Below are positions 43,552 to 53,779 of a stretch of 64,000 bases of DNA, in pieces; positions within the stretch are counted from its first letter, which is position 1; every line of letters begins with the position of its first letter. The stretch comes from Thiotrichales bacterium. Its GTDB lineage: Bacteria > Pseudomonadota > Gammaproteobacteria > Beggiatoales > Beggiatoaceae. The stretch is taken from positions 1 through 64,000 of the forward strand of contig JADGEH010000004.1 in NCBI GenBank assembly GCA_016744475.1. The letters run 5' to 3'. The notes below the pieces were generated by a model. The model made no database searches, had not been told where the DNA came from, and was given only the letters and a program-made list of their open reading frames with translations. The translations under genes and the position numbers were made by a program.

Positions 43552-46272
43552 TTATGCCCTATCGGCAGGCTTTGATGAGACTTCTTGATCGGAATGTCTT
43601 ACCAACATAATGTCTAATGTGTGATGAATTTCAGCTAATAAACGGTCGCGGTCATACAAGCCTTTCTGCAAAATGGTGGCTGCACCTGCGTGTAGTTCCT
43701 GCGCATCATTGTCGTCTAAGTCTTTGGCAGTTAAGACTACGACGGGTAAGTTCTGTAATTCAGGCATCCCGCGTAAATGCACCAAAAATTCAAAACCGTC
43801 CATCACGGGCATCATTAAATCCAACAAAATCACCACAGGTTTGAAACTTTCTAAGCGATCTAATGCGATTTGACCATTTTCTGCCTGAGTCACTGTCCAG
43901 CCATGTTTTTTCAGCATTTTGCAGAGAATGTCACGAGTGACTTCATCATCTTCCACCACTAACACTTGCTTATCGATGAGCTTAGAAGGGACATATTGTT
44001 CTAACACGCTGCGCAAATAATTTTGGCTGACGGGTTTGATTAAATATTCTGAAGCACCGATGGCATAACCTTGGTTTTGCTCAGTAGACAGCGACATCAT
44101 AATCACTGGAATGGCGGCTAATTCGGGATCACTTTTTAACGCCGAAAGCGTCATCCAGCCGTCCATGTCAGGCATCATGACATCCAAAGTGATAGCGGTG
44201 GGGTGCAGTTTTTTAGCTAAGTGCAAACCTTCAGAACCTGTCGAAGCGTGTACCACGCGGTAGCCAAAACTGCCAAAATATTCACCAATGGCCTCGGCAC
44301 TGTGCTGGTTACTATCCATCACCAACAAGGTATCTTGTCCAGGCGTGGGGGTGTGCTGCGATAGCGCAGGTAGGCGCACAGTAAAACAAGTGCCTTTATC
44401 CATTTCACTGCTGAGCTGAATGTCGCCGCCCATCAAAGTGATAAAGTGTTTACTGATGACCAAGCCTAAGCCTGTTCCGCCAAATTTGCGCGTGGTGCTG
44501 CTATCGGCTTGCACAAAGGGCTGGAACAGCTTGTTTTGCTGTTCTTGCGTCATACCAATGCCTGTATCTTTGACACTGATGATTATCCATTCACGGCGAT
44601 TTTCTTCCACCCGCTGAGCACTCAGCGTAATCACACCGTGTTCAGTAAACTTGCAGGCATTGCCCAGCAAATTGAGCAGCGCTTGGCGTAATTTGGTGCT
44701 ATCGGTATATAACTGACCTAAGTCCTCGCCCAGTTCAAGTTGCAAACGATTGCCTTTTTTATCCGCCAGTAATTCCACTGTATGTTCAACATCGTGCAGC
44801 AAGGTTTCAAGCTCAAAGCGTTCTTTGTGCATTTGCATTTTGCCCGCTTCGAGCTTCGACATATCCAGCACATCATTAATCAACGCTAATAAATGCTTGC
44901 CAGCACTCATGATGCGGTCTAAATCCTCGCTCATGTCTTCTGCCATTTCTTGTACGTCTTCGCCAGCCTGCAAATCTTCTTTCATCATTTCGCTATAACC
45001 AATAATGGCATTCATCGGTGTGCGGAACTCATGACTCATATTGGCAATAAAACGGCTTTTGGCTTGATTGGCTTGTTCTGCTTGATGCTTGGCTTCGTGT
45101 AGCGATTGTTCTGATTTTTGTACTGAATCCAACATGATATTAAAATCTTGCGCTAAAAGGCCGAGTTCATCACGACTGGTGACAGGTGCGCGGATGTCTC
45201 GCCCCCCCATTTTGACTTGTTCTAAGACTTCGGTCAGGCTTTCTAAAGGAACGCTGATTAATTGATTTAACAGCAAAGAAATGCCGACTGCTAAGGTTAA
45301 TACAATGAAGAGAATTAAGATTAAATGCAGTTGGAATTGATGCACGCTACGTAGTAGTTCTTGCGTGGGACGTTGCGTCACCACCACCCAGTCGCCTAAA
45401 CCTTCAACGGAAGTGCGAGAAAATGACAAAGTAGTGCTACCGGATAATAAATAGCCCTGCTCTTGTTGGTGCATTTGTTCTGCCCAGGCCTCACCATATT
45501 CGGCCTGCACGCCATAACCGTGATCTAAATCGCGTTGTCCGCCCCAGCGTAAATCCTCATCAGGATGTGAGGCATAAAACCCTTGTTCATTGATCAAGCG
45601 ACTGCCTTGCAAGGAATTCAATAGCACTTTGGCATCAAGATTGGTAATCACCACACCCGCTTCATCGCCATTGGGATAAAACACCTTGGTGGCATAGCGA
45701 ATCACGGGTTTATGCGGTTCTTCAATCTGTCCACGCTCACGGTTTAAATCCAAAGGCGATACCAATACCCGGCTCTTTTCCAGTTGCATGGTGTCGCTGA
45801 AATAATAACGGCTGGCTTTGTTTTGTAAGCGTGCTTCAGGCACCACTATGAAACGGCCTTGATGATGGTCCACACGCACCCGTTCTTGTCCGGTTTCATC
45901 TAAATAACGCACTTGATAATAATGTTTACGGGCTTGAGAAAAGGCTAGAAATTCTGCTTCTAAGGCTTGTTTTGTATGCTGCTGTGCCGTTGTATTGATG
46001 GGGGCAAAGGGATCATGGCGGTGTAAATAATTCGTCAAAGGGGCTGCGTGGCTTAAAAACTCAATATCACTACGCGCACTGGCGAGGAAGAATAAGACTT
46101 CACGTTTGAGCTTTTCGACTTGTGCCGCTTGGTTTTTTAACTCTTGCTGACTCAGATTTTGAGTGGAAGAGTGAATCGCCAATACACCCACAATAATCGC
46201 AGGGATAAGCGCGACTGATAAAAAGCCCGCGGCTAAGCGCGTGCGAAAGCGGTGAAAAAAATGCAGTGTCAT
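43552..46272 (-). CDS. Membrane hybrid histidine kinase with two receiver domains
   Basis: A 906-residue protein. Membrane segments lie near 12-32 and 310-335, enclosing a cache-type periplasmic sensor of about 275 residues ([17 protein letters not shown] is typical). Then a HAMP domain, HisKA ([11 protein letters not shown], His near 412), HATPase ([18 protein letters not shown]) and two receivers with [10 protein letters not shown] (about 645-765) and [10 protein letters not shown] (about 769-890). There is no HPt domain, so the phosphoryl group must go to a separate HPt or the second receiver acts alone. The ligand is unknown. A family-1 repeat lies about 60 bases upstream. Confidence 0.92.
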   Translation of the reverse strand: MTLHFFHRFRTRLAAGFLSVALIPAIIVGVLAIHSSTQNLSQQELKNQAAQVEKLKREVLFFLASARSDIEFLSHAAPLTNYLHRHDPFAPINTTAQQHTKQALEAEFLAFSQARKHYYQVRYLDETGQERVRVDHHQGRFIVVPEARLQNKASRYYFSDTMQLEKSRVLVSPLDLNRERGQIEEPHKPVIRYATKVFYPNGDEAGVVITNLDAKVLLNSLQGSRLINEQGFYASHPDEDLRWGGQRDLDHGYGVQAEYGEAWAEQMHQQEQGYLLSGSTTLSFSRTSVEGLGDWVVVTQRPTQELLRSVHQFQLHLILILFIVLTLAVGISLLLNQLISVPLESLTEVLEQVKMGGRDIRAPVTSRDELGLLAQDFNIMLDSVQKSEQSLHEAKHQAEQANQAKSRFIANMSHEFRTPMNAIIGYSEMMKEDLQAGEDVQEMAEDMSEDLDRIMSAGKHLLALINDVLDMSKLEAGKMQMHKERFELETLLHDVEHTVELLADKKGNRLQLELGEDLGQLYTDSTKLRQALLNLLGNACKFTEHGVITLSAQRVEENRREWIIISVKDTGIGMTQEQQNKLFQPFVQADSSTTRKFGGTGLGLVISKHFITLMGGDIQLSSEMDKGTCFTVRLPALSQHTPTPGQDTLLVMDSNQHSAEAIGEYFGSFGYRVVHASTGSEGLHLAKKLHPTAITLDVMMPDMDGWMTLSALKSDPELAAIPVIMMSLSTEQNQGYAIGASEYLIKPVSQNYLRSVLEQYVPSKLIDKQVLVVEDDEVTRDILCKMLKKHGWTVTQAENGQIALDRLESFKPVVILLDLMMPVMDGFEFLVHLRGMPELQNLPVVVLTAKDLDDNDAQELHAGAATILQKGLYDRDRLLAEIHHTLDIMLVRHSDQEVSSKPADRA

Positions 46273-46332
46273 GACATTGGCCTTTGGTTATGTTTGTTAT
46301 TTTAATATTTTGTATTAACAATTTTTTTCTAA

Positions 46333-46494
46333 TAGATTTGTTGCGAGGGGTAGGCATCGTAGCGAAAAGGTGTGGTTTTGAGGCTATTTTTTCGGTTTTT
46401 TGAGACGAATAGCGGGCGTGTGTTGAGAAAAAGCGGAAAAACAGGCCAAAATCCACGCCTTTGCAGTCGATGAATACCCCTTGCAACAAGTCTA
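46333..46494 (+). repeat. Family-1 MITE upstream of the hybrid kinase gene
   Basis: A 162-bp copy with left end TAGATTTGTTGC (one change) and right end GCAACAAGTCTA. The core is partly rearranged (GCGGGCGTGTGTTGAG). It lies in the divergent space between the kinase gene and the stop of the epimerase gene. Confidence 0.86.
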
Positions 46495-46655
46495 ATGTTC
46501 TGTGGAGAGTTCAAGCAAAAAAGAAGCCTTTGTTTCAGAACTTTATATTCATCGATATAAGAACAATACACGTCATTAGCAATGCTTGTGCGGAGAATAA
46601 TACTGCTCTAAGTGGTCTTAGCTCTTTCTATCCTCATCAAAGTCAAGCTCTTCAT
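46495..46655. other. Intergenic region, nothing recognised
   Basis: About 160 bases between the repeat and the stop of the leftward epimerase gene. The short rightward ORF here has no ribosome-binding site and no family features. Confidence 0.5.
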
Positions 46656-48491
46656 TTAAACTTCATGAAATTCAGGCACTAAGGTTTTTAAACCTGAATT
46701 CAAACACTTTTCATCATAAGTATCACAAGCAGTGACAAAATCGTTGAGAACCTGAGATAGTGTGTGCCAATCGGCAGGACGGTGAGAAGCCAGCATAATC
46801 TTCGTATGGCGAGTTTTACTCATTTGTTCTTCAGCCGGATGAAACAATTCTTCATACAATTTTTCGCCAGGACGTAACCCGGTATAAACAATATGAATAT
46901 CTTTATTGGGTTCTTTGCCTGCTAAACGAATTAATTGTTCTGCCAGGTAAGAAATTTTAATCGGCGTTCCCATGTCGAGCACGAAGATTTCACCGCCATA
47001 ACCCATGGCTCCAGCTTGTAAAATCAACTGGCTGGCTTCAGGAATCGTCATGAAATAACGGCAAATGTCGGGATGCGTCACCGTCACCGGCCCACCTTGC
47101 GCAATTTGCCGTTTGAACAAGGGTACCACGCTGCCTGCTGAACCTAGCACATTGCCAAATCGCACGGTAATAAAGCGCGTGGCTGAGCGATCATTTAAGC
47201 CCTGGCAGAAAATTTCCGCCACACGTTTGGTGGTGCCCATGATGCTGGTGGGGTTCACGGCTTTGTCTGTGGAAATGAGCACAAAACTGTGACATTTATG
47301 CTTGACGGCGGCTTCTGCCAGCGTCTTGGTGCCCAGCACATTGTTATGCACGGCTTCGCGGATTTCGGCTTGAAGCATGGGCACATGTTTATAAGCCGCC
47401 GCGTGAAAAATGACTTGCGGTTGATAGGTCTGTAGCGTGTGTTCCACGGTGTGAATATCGCACACATCACCTAAACACGGATAAAGACGGGTTTCTGGCG
47501 AATCTTTTTGCAGACGCAAGGTGATTTCGTACAGGTTGTATTCGCAGTTTTCTAAAATGACCAGAGCTTGCGGGCGCAGTTTAGCGATTTGGCGACAGAG
47601 TTCTGAACCAATGGAGCCACCACCGCCGCTGACTAACACGACTTTTCCACCCAATCCTGCCTCGATAATGCTCCAATCTAATTGGATTTTATCGCGCCCT
47701 AATAAATCATAAATAGAGACATCATGCACTTCGGCAAGGCTGGGCTGTTGCTGGGCTTCACTGGGTTTGGGTAAGGTACGAAAGGGCACTTGCACTTGTT
47801 CGCAGTATTCCACGGCGCGCTGCATTTGTGCATCGCTGGCAGAGGGGATGGCGAGAATCACTAAATCAATGGACAATTTATGCACCACTTCATTGAGTCG
47901 ATTGATGCCAGTAATAATGGTCACGCCGTGCAAGCGAGCACCATGCAAACGCGCGTCATCATCGAGGAAAGCCACGGGAAGATATTCGCGTCCACGTCGC
48001 ATATCACGAATCAGCATTTCTCCAGAACGTCCCGCGCCAATAATCAACACACGTTGTGCGGCTTGAGTTTCTAGCAAGAAATTAAAGGAATGCTCACGCC
48101 ACAAACGATAAAGCAGTCGTGGAATGCCCAGAAAGAGAGCCAGTAATAATGGATAGAGCAATAAAGCGCTGCGTGGGTAGTGATCGAAGGTGCCCATCAG
48201 TAATAACACTAAGGTCATCACCAAGGCTCCCACCAATACCGCCCGCAGGATGTTCCATAAATCGGGCAAACTGGCGAAGCGCCATATGCCTTGGTACAAG
48301 CCGTAATGCCAGAAAATGAGGCTTTGAACCAGCACCGCAATAGGCGCGGTTCCGCGCAGCAATAACCATTCTGTTTCAGACAGTTGGAAAAATAAGCGTA
48401 GATTTAGCGCCAAACTCCAGGCTAAAACAACCATGAATAAGTCGTGGAGGATGACGGCAAGACGGCGGGGATCAATTTTGAGTGGTGGCAT
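46656..48491 (-). CDS. WbpM/CapD-type nucleotide-sugar 4,6-dehydratase/epimerase
   Basis: A protein of about 611 residues. The frame stays open 42 codons further upstream, but that part overlaps the ligase gene and lacks family features, so the start is placed at M-P-P-L-K-I-D-P-R-R. Four membrane segments (20-140) come first, then a CoA-binding-like domain (V-L-I-I-G-A-G-R-S-G-E-M-L). The catalytic SDR domain has V-S-G-G-G-G-S-I-G-S-E-L and S-T-D-K-A-V-N-P-T-S-I-M-G-T-T-K-R, with the Met-x-x-x-Lys typical of this family. It likely makes a UDP-6-deoxy-4-keto amino sugar for O-antigen. It follows the O-antigen ligase on the same strand. Confidence 0.9.
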   Translation of the reverse strand: MPPLKIDPRRLAVILHDLFMVVLAWSLALNLRLFFQLSETEWLLLRGTAPIAVLVQSLIFWHYGLYQGIWRFASLPDLWNILRAVLVGALVMTLVLLLMGTFDHYPRSALLLYPLLLALFLGIPRLLYRLWREHSFNFLLETQAAQRVLIIGAGRSGEMLIRDMRRGREYLPVAFLDDDARLHGARLHGVTIITGINRLNEVVHKLSIDLVILAIPSASDAQMQRAVEYCEQVQVPFRTLPKPSEAQQQPSLAEVHDVSIYDLLGRDKIQLDWSIIEAGLGGKVVLVSGGGGSIGSELCRQIAKLRPQALVILENCEYNLYEITLRLQKDSPETRLYPCLGDVCDIHTVEHTLQTYQPQVIFHAAAYKHVPMLQAEIREAVHNNVLGTKTLAEAAVKHKCHSFVLISTDKAVNPTSIMGTTKRVAEIFCQGLNDRSATRFITVRFGNVLGSAGSVVPLFKRQIAQGGPVTVTHPDICRYFMTIPEASQLILQAGAMGYGGEIFVLDMGTPIKISYLAEQLIRLAGKEPNKDIHIVYTGLRPGEKLYEELFHPAEEQMSKTRHTKIMLASHRPADWHTLSQVLNDFVTACDTYDEKCLNSGLKTLVPEFHEV

Positions 48492-48588
48492 GAATATTAT
48501 TAACTCTTGACGTGACGCAATGGCTACTTTTCTGCACTGGAGTCTGTTTTCAAGTGCGGTTTGAGTAGACTGGTTACAAGGGGCCAGT

Positions 48589-49776
48589 CTAATAAAAACG
48601 GGGCGACCAAGAAACACCTAATCGCGCATAAAATAATCCAATAAAGTAAGCAAAGGTATGACCTTCCGTGAAATCTAACCACAAGGAATTAAACAGATTA
48701 CCGACGAGGATAATCAGCAATAAACCTTGTGCAGGTTGGCTAAATGCGCCCAAACGAGGGCTATAAAAGAACAACACGGCAAGAAATAATAAAAACAAGC
48801 ATAAGCCGGGGAGTCCCCATTGCACCGTTATCAATAAGTATTCATTATGCGGATTTTCACACATGATCATATTTTTATTTGCGGTAAGTTGCGTATAAGC
48901 GGGGGTAAATCCTCCTGTGCCGGTGCCTAGCCAGGGACGTTGCGCCACCAATTGTAGGCTGTGATAGTAAAATTCCAGACGATAACCGACAGAGGTATGA
49001 GCGGGTTGTTGTGAATCATAGGCTTGAATGTTTTGCCAAGTTTGTTGTATGCGCAGTCGGGTTGAGTCAGAAAAATGGTAAGCAGACAACGCTAACAGCC
49101 CCACGCCCAAGATCGCCAATAACAAACCGCGCCAGCGCCAAGCGATAAATCCCCGCCACAACATCAGCATTAACACAATAATATAAGCGCTACGCCCCTG
49201 CCCAATAAATAAAATATTATATAAAATCAATAATAAGAGCACCGTTATTAGTGCTCGCCAACGCGGATATTCTTGCCAATACCAGAGTAATAAAACGGCT
49301 CCCACGCAGAATAAAATGCCTTGTGAAATATAATTTTTAAAGATGACCGGATTCTCTGCCGTAGCCTTGCCCAAAGGAATACCTGTAAGCCAAACAAAAT
49401 AAGCGCCCAGCAACACGACTAAGAGTCCGATCATGAAACAGTGGATGCCCCAGCGTTGTCGATGAGGGTTTTGAAACAGTAACAGCATGAAGGGTAAATA
49501 GAAAAATTCTAAATAGGGTAGGAGCGTTTGCAATGCTGCAAAGGGTTTGAGTAGAGAGTAGCTGATAGCCAATAACCCCCACAACCATAAGGCCCATGAA
49601 GTTAAAACCACGGGATGAGAGGCGAGGTTTAAGTGCTTGGGTTCGTGCCACAATATCCAAAGACTGAGCACCGTGATCAAGGGTAGAAGGGTGTTGACAC
49701 CCGCAATCGAAATCGGTAGAGAAAAGCCTGTGAGCCATAACAGGTAAACGGCAGTACGGTGCAGAGTAGTTGACAT
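48589..49776 (-). CDS. O-antigen ligase family (WaaL/Wzy_C) membrane protein
   Basis: The protein has 395 residues and about eleven membrane segments. The Wzy_C signature is present: I-G-Q-G-R-S-A-Y-I-I-V-L near residue 190, and a large periplasmic loop with R-L-E-F-Y-Y-H-S-L-Q-L, R-P-W-L-G-T-G-T-G-G-F and N-P-H-N-E-Y-L near 270-315. The conserved Arg and His of ligases are in these blocks. It joins polymerised O-antigen to lipid A-core in the periplasm, or could be a polymerase; the fold alone cannot separate them. It is divergent from the GT9 gene with only 29 bases between starts. Confidence 0.88.
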   Translation of the reverse strand: MSTTLHRTAVYLLWLTGFSLPISIAGVNTLLPLITVLSLWILWHEPKHLNLASHPVVLTSWALWLWGLLAISYSLLKPFAALQTLLPYLEFFYLPFMLLLFQNPHRQRWGIHCFMIGLLVVLLGAYFVWLTGIPLGKATAENPVIFKNYISQGILFCVGAVLLLWYWQEYPRWRALITVLLLLILYNILFIGQGRSAYIIVLMLMLWRGFIAWRWRGLLLAILGVGLLALSAYHFSDSTRLRIQQTWQNIQAYDSQQPAHTSVGYRLEFYYHSLQLVAQRPWLGTGTGGFTPAYTQLTANKNMIMCENPHNEYLLITVQWGLPGLCLFLLFLAVLFFYSPRLGAFSQPAQGLLLIILVGNLFNSLWLDFTEGHTFAYFIGLFYARLGVSWSPRFY

Positions 49777-49805
49777 TGAACCCCAAATAACAACAGGCTT
49801 GCGGT

Positions 49806-50906
49806 ATGAAATATTCAGACCTTTTAATAAAAAAAATACTCGTCATTTCGACCCGCCAGATTGGCGATGCGTTGTTGACGACACCACTGATTCACTCACT
49901 ACACTGCGCTTATCCACAAGCACAAATAGACGTGCTGTGCTTTGCGGGTAAAGGGGCGATATTGCAGGGCAATCCCGACATTCATCGGGTCTTGAGTATA
50001 GCTGAACGCCCAAGTTTTGTTGAGCACTGGGCATTATTCAAACGCATTGGACGCGCTTATGATTTAGCCGTCTCGACCCTAGCAGGCGACCGTCCCATGC
50101 TGTACGCCTTGTTAGCTGCCCCACGCCGTGTTTCTATCGTTCCGCCCAAACACCCACAACACACTTGGAAACGTTGGCTTTTACAGGGCTTTAGCGAATT
50201 AGATGATGTGAATACGCCGACGGTTTTACAAACCTTGCAACTCGCCGATGCATTGCACATTCCACGCACGAGCGCGGTGATTCTGCCACAAACAGCACAA
50301 CCTGCACGTTTACAAAAACATTTGCCTTTTGCTCTGCATAGCCCTTTTGCGGTTGCCCACGTCAAACCCATGTGGCGTTATAAACAATGGCCTGTGGCGC
50401 ATTGGGTATCGCTGCTTAAGCATTTGCAAGACACGCAACAGTGGTCGGTGGTGTTGACGGGCGGAGGCGGGGAGGAAGAGTTGAATTATGTGGAACATAT
50501 CGCCCAGCAGGTGCCTGGTGCGGTGAACTTGGCGGGTGCATTAGATTTTGGGCAAGTGGCGCAGTTGATTCAAGCCGCCCAGGTGTATATCGGCCCAGAT
50601 ACGGCAGTGACGCATTTAGCCGCCGCGACAGGCACGCCGACCATTGCCTTGTTCGGCCCGACTAATCCTGTGAAATGGGCCCCTTGGCCTGTGACTGATG
50701 CACAAAACACCGCGCCTTTTCAGCGCGTGGCAGCGGCTCAGACCATCGGTAATGTAACGGTATTACAGGGTAAAAAAGACTGCGTGCCCTGTCATCAAGA
50801 AGGCTGTGAACGCCATCGCAAGAGTCATAGTGAGTGCTTAGATAGCTTAAGCGTTGAGCGGGTCATCAATGCGATACAGAGAGTATTCGATAAAAATTTG
50901 CAATAG
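49806..50906 (+). CDS. Glycosyltransferase family 9 (heptosyltransferase-like)
   Basis: The protein has 366 residues. I-L-V-I-S-T-R-Q-I-G-D-A-L-L-T-T-P-L at the N-terminus is the ADP-heptose:LPS transferase opening (Asp at the catalytic position). The C-terminal domain has Y-I-G-P-D-T-A-V-T-H-L-A-A-A-T-G-T-P and A-L-F-G-P-T-N-P, the donor-binding loop. A short cysteine-rich tail (C-V-P-C-H-x-x-G-C) follows, seen in RfaQ-like members. It adds heptose to the LPS inner core on the cytoplasmic side. Neighbouring ligase and epimerase genes fit LPS assembly. Confidence 0.92.
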   Translation: MKYSDLLIKKILVISTRQIGDALLTTPLIHSLHCAYPQAQIDVLCFAGKGAILQGNPDIHRVLSIAERPSFVEHWALFKRIGRAYDLAVSTLAGDRPMLYALLAAPRRVSIVPPKHPQHTWKRWLLQGFSELDDVNTPTVLQTLQLADALHIPRTSAVILPQTAQPARLQKHLPFALHSPFAVAHVKPMWRYKQWPVAHWVSLLKHLQDTQQWSVVLTGGGGEEELNYVEHIAQQVPGAVNLAGALDFGQVAQLIQAAQVYIGPDTAVTHLAAATGTPTIALFGPTNPVKWAPWPVTDAQNTAPFQRVAAAQTIGNVTVLQGKKDCVPCHQEGCERHRKSHSECLDSLSVERVINAIQRVFDKNLQ

Positions 50907-50913
50907 CTTGTTT

Positions 50914-52629
50914 CTATTGTCGAATCGGATAAACCGGAAAGTGGTAATATTGGATGGCAGCCTCAATCGCAGGATGAGGATTCAGATAGAGCAAAGTGAG
51001 CAGGCGCTCGTGGTCAAGTGGGATTTCTAAAATCCGAGCCTGGGCGGGTAAGTGCTTGGGCGGGCAAAAATAAGTGCTGCGTTCGATGTGCGGCCACCAG
51101 CTGGGCAGTCGAGAGGGTAAATTCAACTGATTAAGGTCGCACGCGGGTTGCCCATTCGCATCAAAAGGGGCTTCTAATATGTAACTGCCGACCAAAAATC
51201 CCGCTAACCCACCATAGGCTTCAGTGAAAGTCTGCTCCGTTCGACGAAAGCGCGGTACTCCCAACACTAAATGCACTGTCTGCTGTTGTAGATAGTTCAA
51301 AGGTGCCAAACGATAATGCCCTGGCTTGTTGGCAAACGGAATACCTTGGCGAGCCACTTGTGGTTCATTGAGACCAAACATGTCCAGGGTTTTTAAGTCT
51401 GAATAATAAGGGATAGCGCCTGCCGCTACGGTGGCAATATGCACGGGCTGTTTGGCATCAGCAAACAGCGCTCCGAGCGCTTGTCCTGCCAGATCAGCAC
51501 GTTCTTGCTCCATAAAAGCTCGCAAATCGGCGATGCTGTTAATACCGTTGATACCTGTGAAATGTTGGGCATGATTGAGCGAACCTATCAGCAGCAGCGA
51601 TAGCAGGGCATAACGTAACAGGGTTGTGGGTAACAAGCGGTATATCAGCCACACGCTGAGTAACATGCCTGCTGGTAACACGGGGATTAAAAAGCGAAAC
51701 TCCATAAAATCCCCGCCCACTTTTAATACGTACAACAACCATAAAAACACCAGTAGACTTAATACCAGCATGGGGCGTTGTTCAGGATGCAGCAGGTGGT
51801 GTCGATTGATGGCAGCGAGTGCCAATAATCCTACAGGCCATAGCCAATATGAGATAAAGAAACTGGCTAAATAAATAAAGCCTTGATATAGCAGGACAAA
51901 AGCGGGAACAGCAGCGACTTTAGCGTAATAAGTATTGGGCAATACATCGCCGTAATACTGAAATTTCCACACCAACCAGAGACTGAGTAATGTGCCTGCG
52001 GGCAGTAATAAAGCAGAGAATAAGGCTCCGCGCTGTGGGCTATTTAACACACGCAGACCTAAAGCCACGCCTAAAGGTAAGAAAAACACCACAGAATCTA
52101 ATCGTGTCAACACGGCTAAAGCTGAGATGATAGAAAACCAGAAAAGCGGCGAGAGGCGAGGGGTTTTGAACAGTAATGGCAGGCTGAGAGCTAAACCCGT
52201 GGTAAACAGCAGAGATTGTAATTGGGTTTCTAAACCGCCTGTGGCATAGGCACTAAAGCTGTAATGCGTCCCCAGCAATAGCACCACAACTATGGCTTGG
52301 GTATAAGCGTTTAATATCCAACGAGCTAAGTAAAAACTTACGCCTAAGTTGAGAGCCAATAAGAATATTCCCAACACGTAAGTGAAACCTATGGGTTCTA
52401 GCCCTAAGCTCAATGGCACCGCTAATATCATTGTCCACAAGAAGTTGGAATAGCCCTCAACATATTCTCCAGGATTGAAGACTAAACCTTGCCCAGCAAC
52501 GAGATGAGCTGCATAGCGCAAAGAAATAAAAGCATCATCCTGGACAAAACGTAGATGCCAAGCCAATAAGAGACACAGACTCAACAAGCCAAACAACAGG
52601 GCTCGTTGCGAAGTGGATAAGGGCTGCAT
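50914..52629 (-). CDS. GT-C fold membrane glycosyltransferase-like protein
   Basis: A protein of about 571 residues. The start is set at ATG 52629, because AGGAG lies seven bases upstream; the frame also opens at 52647 within the cyclase stop (ATGA overlap). Around ten membrane segments are present. The first periplasmic loop has F-V-Q-D-D-A-F-I-S-L-R-Y-A, the double Asp typical of GT-C enzymes using polyprenyl-phosphate sugars. A C-terminal soluble domain of about 170 residues follows (D-M-F-G-L-N-E and V-L-G-V-P-R-F-R). It may add a sugar to glycan or lipid outside the inner membrane. It follows the signalling genes on the same strand but suits the LPS genes better. Confidence 0.8.
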   Translation of the reverse strand: MQPLSTSQRALLFGLLSLCLLLAWHLRFVQDDAFISLRYAAHLVAGQGLVFNPGEYVEGYSNFLWTMILAVPLSLGLEPIGFTYVLGIFLLALNLGVSFYLARWILNAYTQAIVVVLLLGTHYSFSAYATGGLETQLQSLLFTTGLALSLPLLFKTPRLSPLFWFSIISALAVLTRLDSVVFFLPLGVALGLRVLNSPQRGALFSALLLPAGTLLSLWLVWKFQYYGDVLPNTYYAKVAAVPAFVLLYQGFIYLASFFISYWLWPVGLLALAAINRHHLLHPEQRPMLVLSLLVFLWLLYVLKVGGDFMEFRFLIPVLPAGMLLSVWLIYRLLPTTLLRYALLSLLLIGSLNHAQHFTGINGINSIADLRAFMEQERADLAGQALGALFADAKQPVHIATVAAGAIPYYSDLKTLDMFGLNEPQVARQGIPFANKPGHYRLAPLNYLQQQTVHLVLGVPRFRRTEQTFTEAYGGLAGFLVGSYILEAPFDANGQPACDLNQLNLPSRLPSWWPHIERSTYFCPPKHLPAQARILEIPLDHERLLTLLYLNPHPAIEAAIQYYHFPVYPIRQ

Positions 52630-52643
52630 TCTTAACTCCTGCA

Positions 52644-53765
52644 TCATGTCGATGACACGGTGATTTTATAAATTTGTGCGGGCAGGGCTTTGCCTTTTAA
52701 CTTCACCGATGCTTGAGGTTTAATGGCAAAGCCCGCGTAATGAGTTGAAGTTAAGGCTTGATGTAGGCTATCGGACAAAATAATTTCCCGTTTTTTAGCT
52801 ACCCCCATCAATCGAGCCGCTACATTTACGGTATCGCCAATCACGGTGTAATTCATGTAGTTAGCCGAACCCACATTGCCTACGATCATATCGCCTTTAT
52901 TGATGCCAATGCCTAAGCCAATATCGCCGTGGTAAATATCTCGTGCTTGCCAACTCCCTGACACTTCAGTAAACCGCTCTTGCATGGCAATGGCGGCTTG
53001 GGTGGCGCGTTGTGCGGAATCGACTTGCTCAAACGGCACACCAAAACCAATTAATAAACAATCGCCTGCCATATTAAAAATCGTGCCTTCGTACTGATAA
53101 GCCACTTCGGTCAGCACCGTGAAAAACTCATTGAGTAACGCCACAACTTCAGCGGGTTGCAAGGCTTCACTCATGGCGGTAAACCCTCGCATATCCGCAA
53201 ATAACACCACACCATGTTGGCGATTTTGGCGGTCAGTTAAGGCTTGTCCGGCTTTTTCAGGATGGCTTAAAATTTCATCGACCAAATTAGGCGCAATGTA
53301 GCGTTTGAAAGTGCCTTGTAATTGTTCGCGTTGAGCGGTTTCCAATTGCTTGCGAGCATGTTGGTAGCGTAATAAGGAACGCACCCGCGCAATGAGTTCT
53401 TCACGATGAATGGGTTTGGAGAGAAATTCATCCGCGCCCGCTTGGATACCATTAATGCGATCACTGCGATCTTCTAATGCGGTGATCAATACCACGGGAG
53501 TGAGCACGGTGAGGGGATCAGATTTGATATGACGGCAGAGTTCAAAACCGTTCATTTTGGGCATCAGTACATCGGATAAAATGATGTCGGGTTGCCAGTC
53601 CTGCACTACTTTTAAGGCCGCAATGCCATTGTCTGCTGTTTGCACCTGATAATCGCGTTCGCGCAATAATCGACTGGTCAGCAAGGCATCGTAATGTTGA
53701 TCGTCAACGACTAGAATTTTGTTCTGGTGGGGAGGCGGCAAGGCCAGCGATAGCTCCGGTGCCAT
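52644..53765 (-). CDS. Response regulator with class III adenylate/guanylate cyclase output
   Basis: The protein has 373 residues. The receiver domain (16-135) has V-V-D-D-Q-H, phospho-acceptor D in I-I-L-S-D-V-L-M-P-K-M-N-G, and S-K-P-I. A helical linker leads to the cyclase domain (about 185-370): V-V-L-F-A-D-M-R-G-F-T with the first metal Asp, F-N-M-A-G-D-C-L-L-I-G-F-G with the second, and V-G-N-V-G-S-A-N-Y-M-N-Y-T-V-I-G-D-T-V-N-V-A-A-R, here quoted in parts, with the Asn and Arg that stabilise the transition state. It should make cAMP or cGMP on phosphorylation, probably by the triple-HPt kinase encoded 15 bases upstream. Confidence 0.93.
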   Translation of the reverse strand: MAPELSLALPPPHQNKILVVDDQHYDALLTSRLLRERDYQVQTADNGIAALKVVQDWQPDIILSDVLMPKMNGFELCRHIKSDPLTVLTPVVLITALEDRSDRINGIQAGADEFLSKPIHREELIARVRSLLRYQHARKQLETAQREQLQGTFKRYIAPNLVDEILSHPEKAGQALTDRQNRQHGVVLFADMRGFTAMSEALQPAEVVALLNEFFTVLTEVAYQYEGTIFNMAGDCLLIGFGVPFEQVDSAQRATQAAIAMQERFTEVSGSWQARDIYHGDIGLGIGINKGDMIVGNVGSANYMNYTVIGDTVNVAARLMGVAKKREIILSDSLHQALTSTHYAGFAIKPQASVKLKGKALPAQIYKITVSST

Positions 53766-53779
53766 CGACTTCAGTGCAT

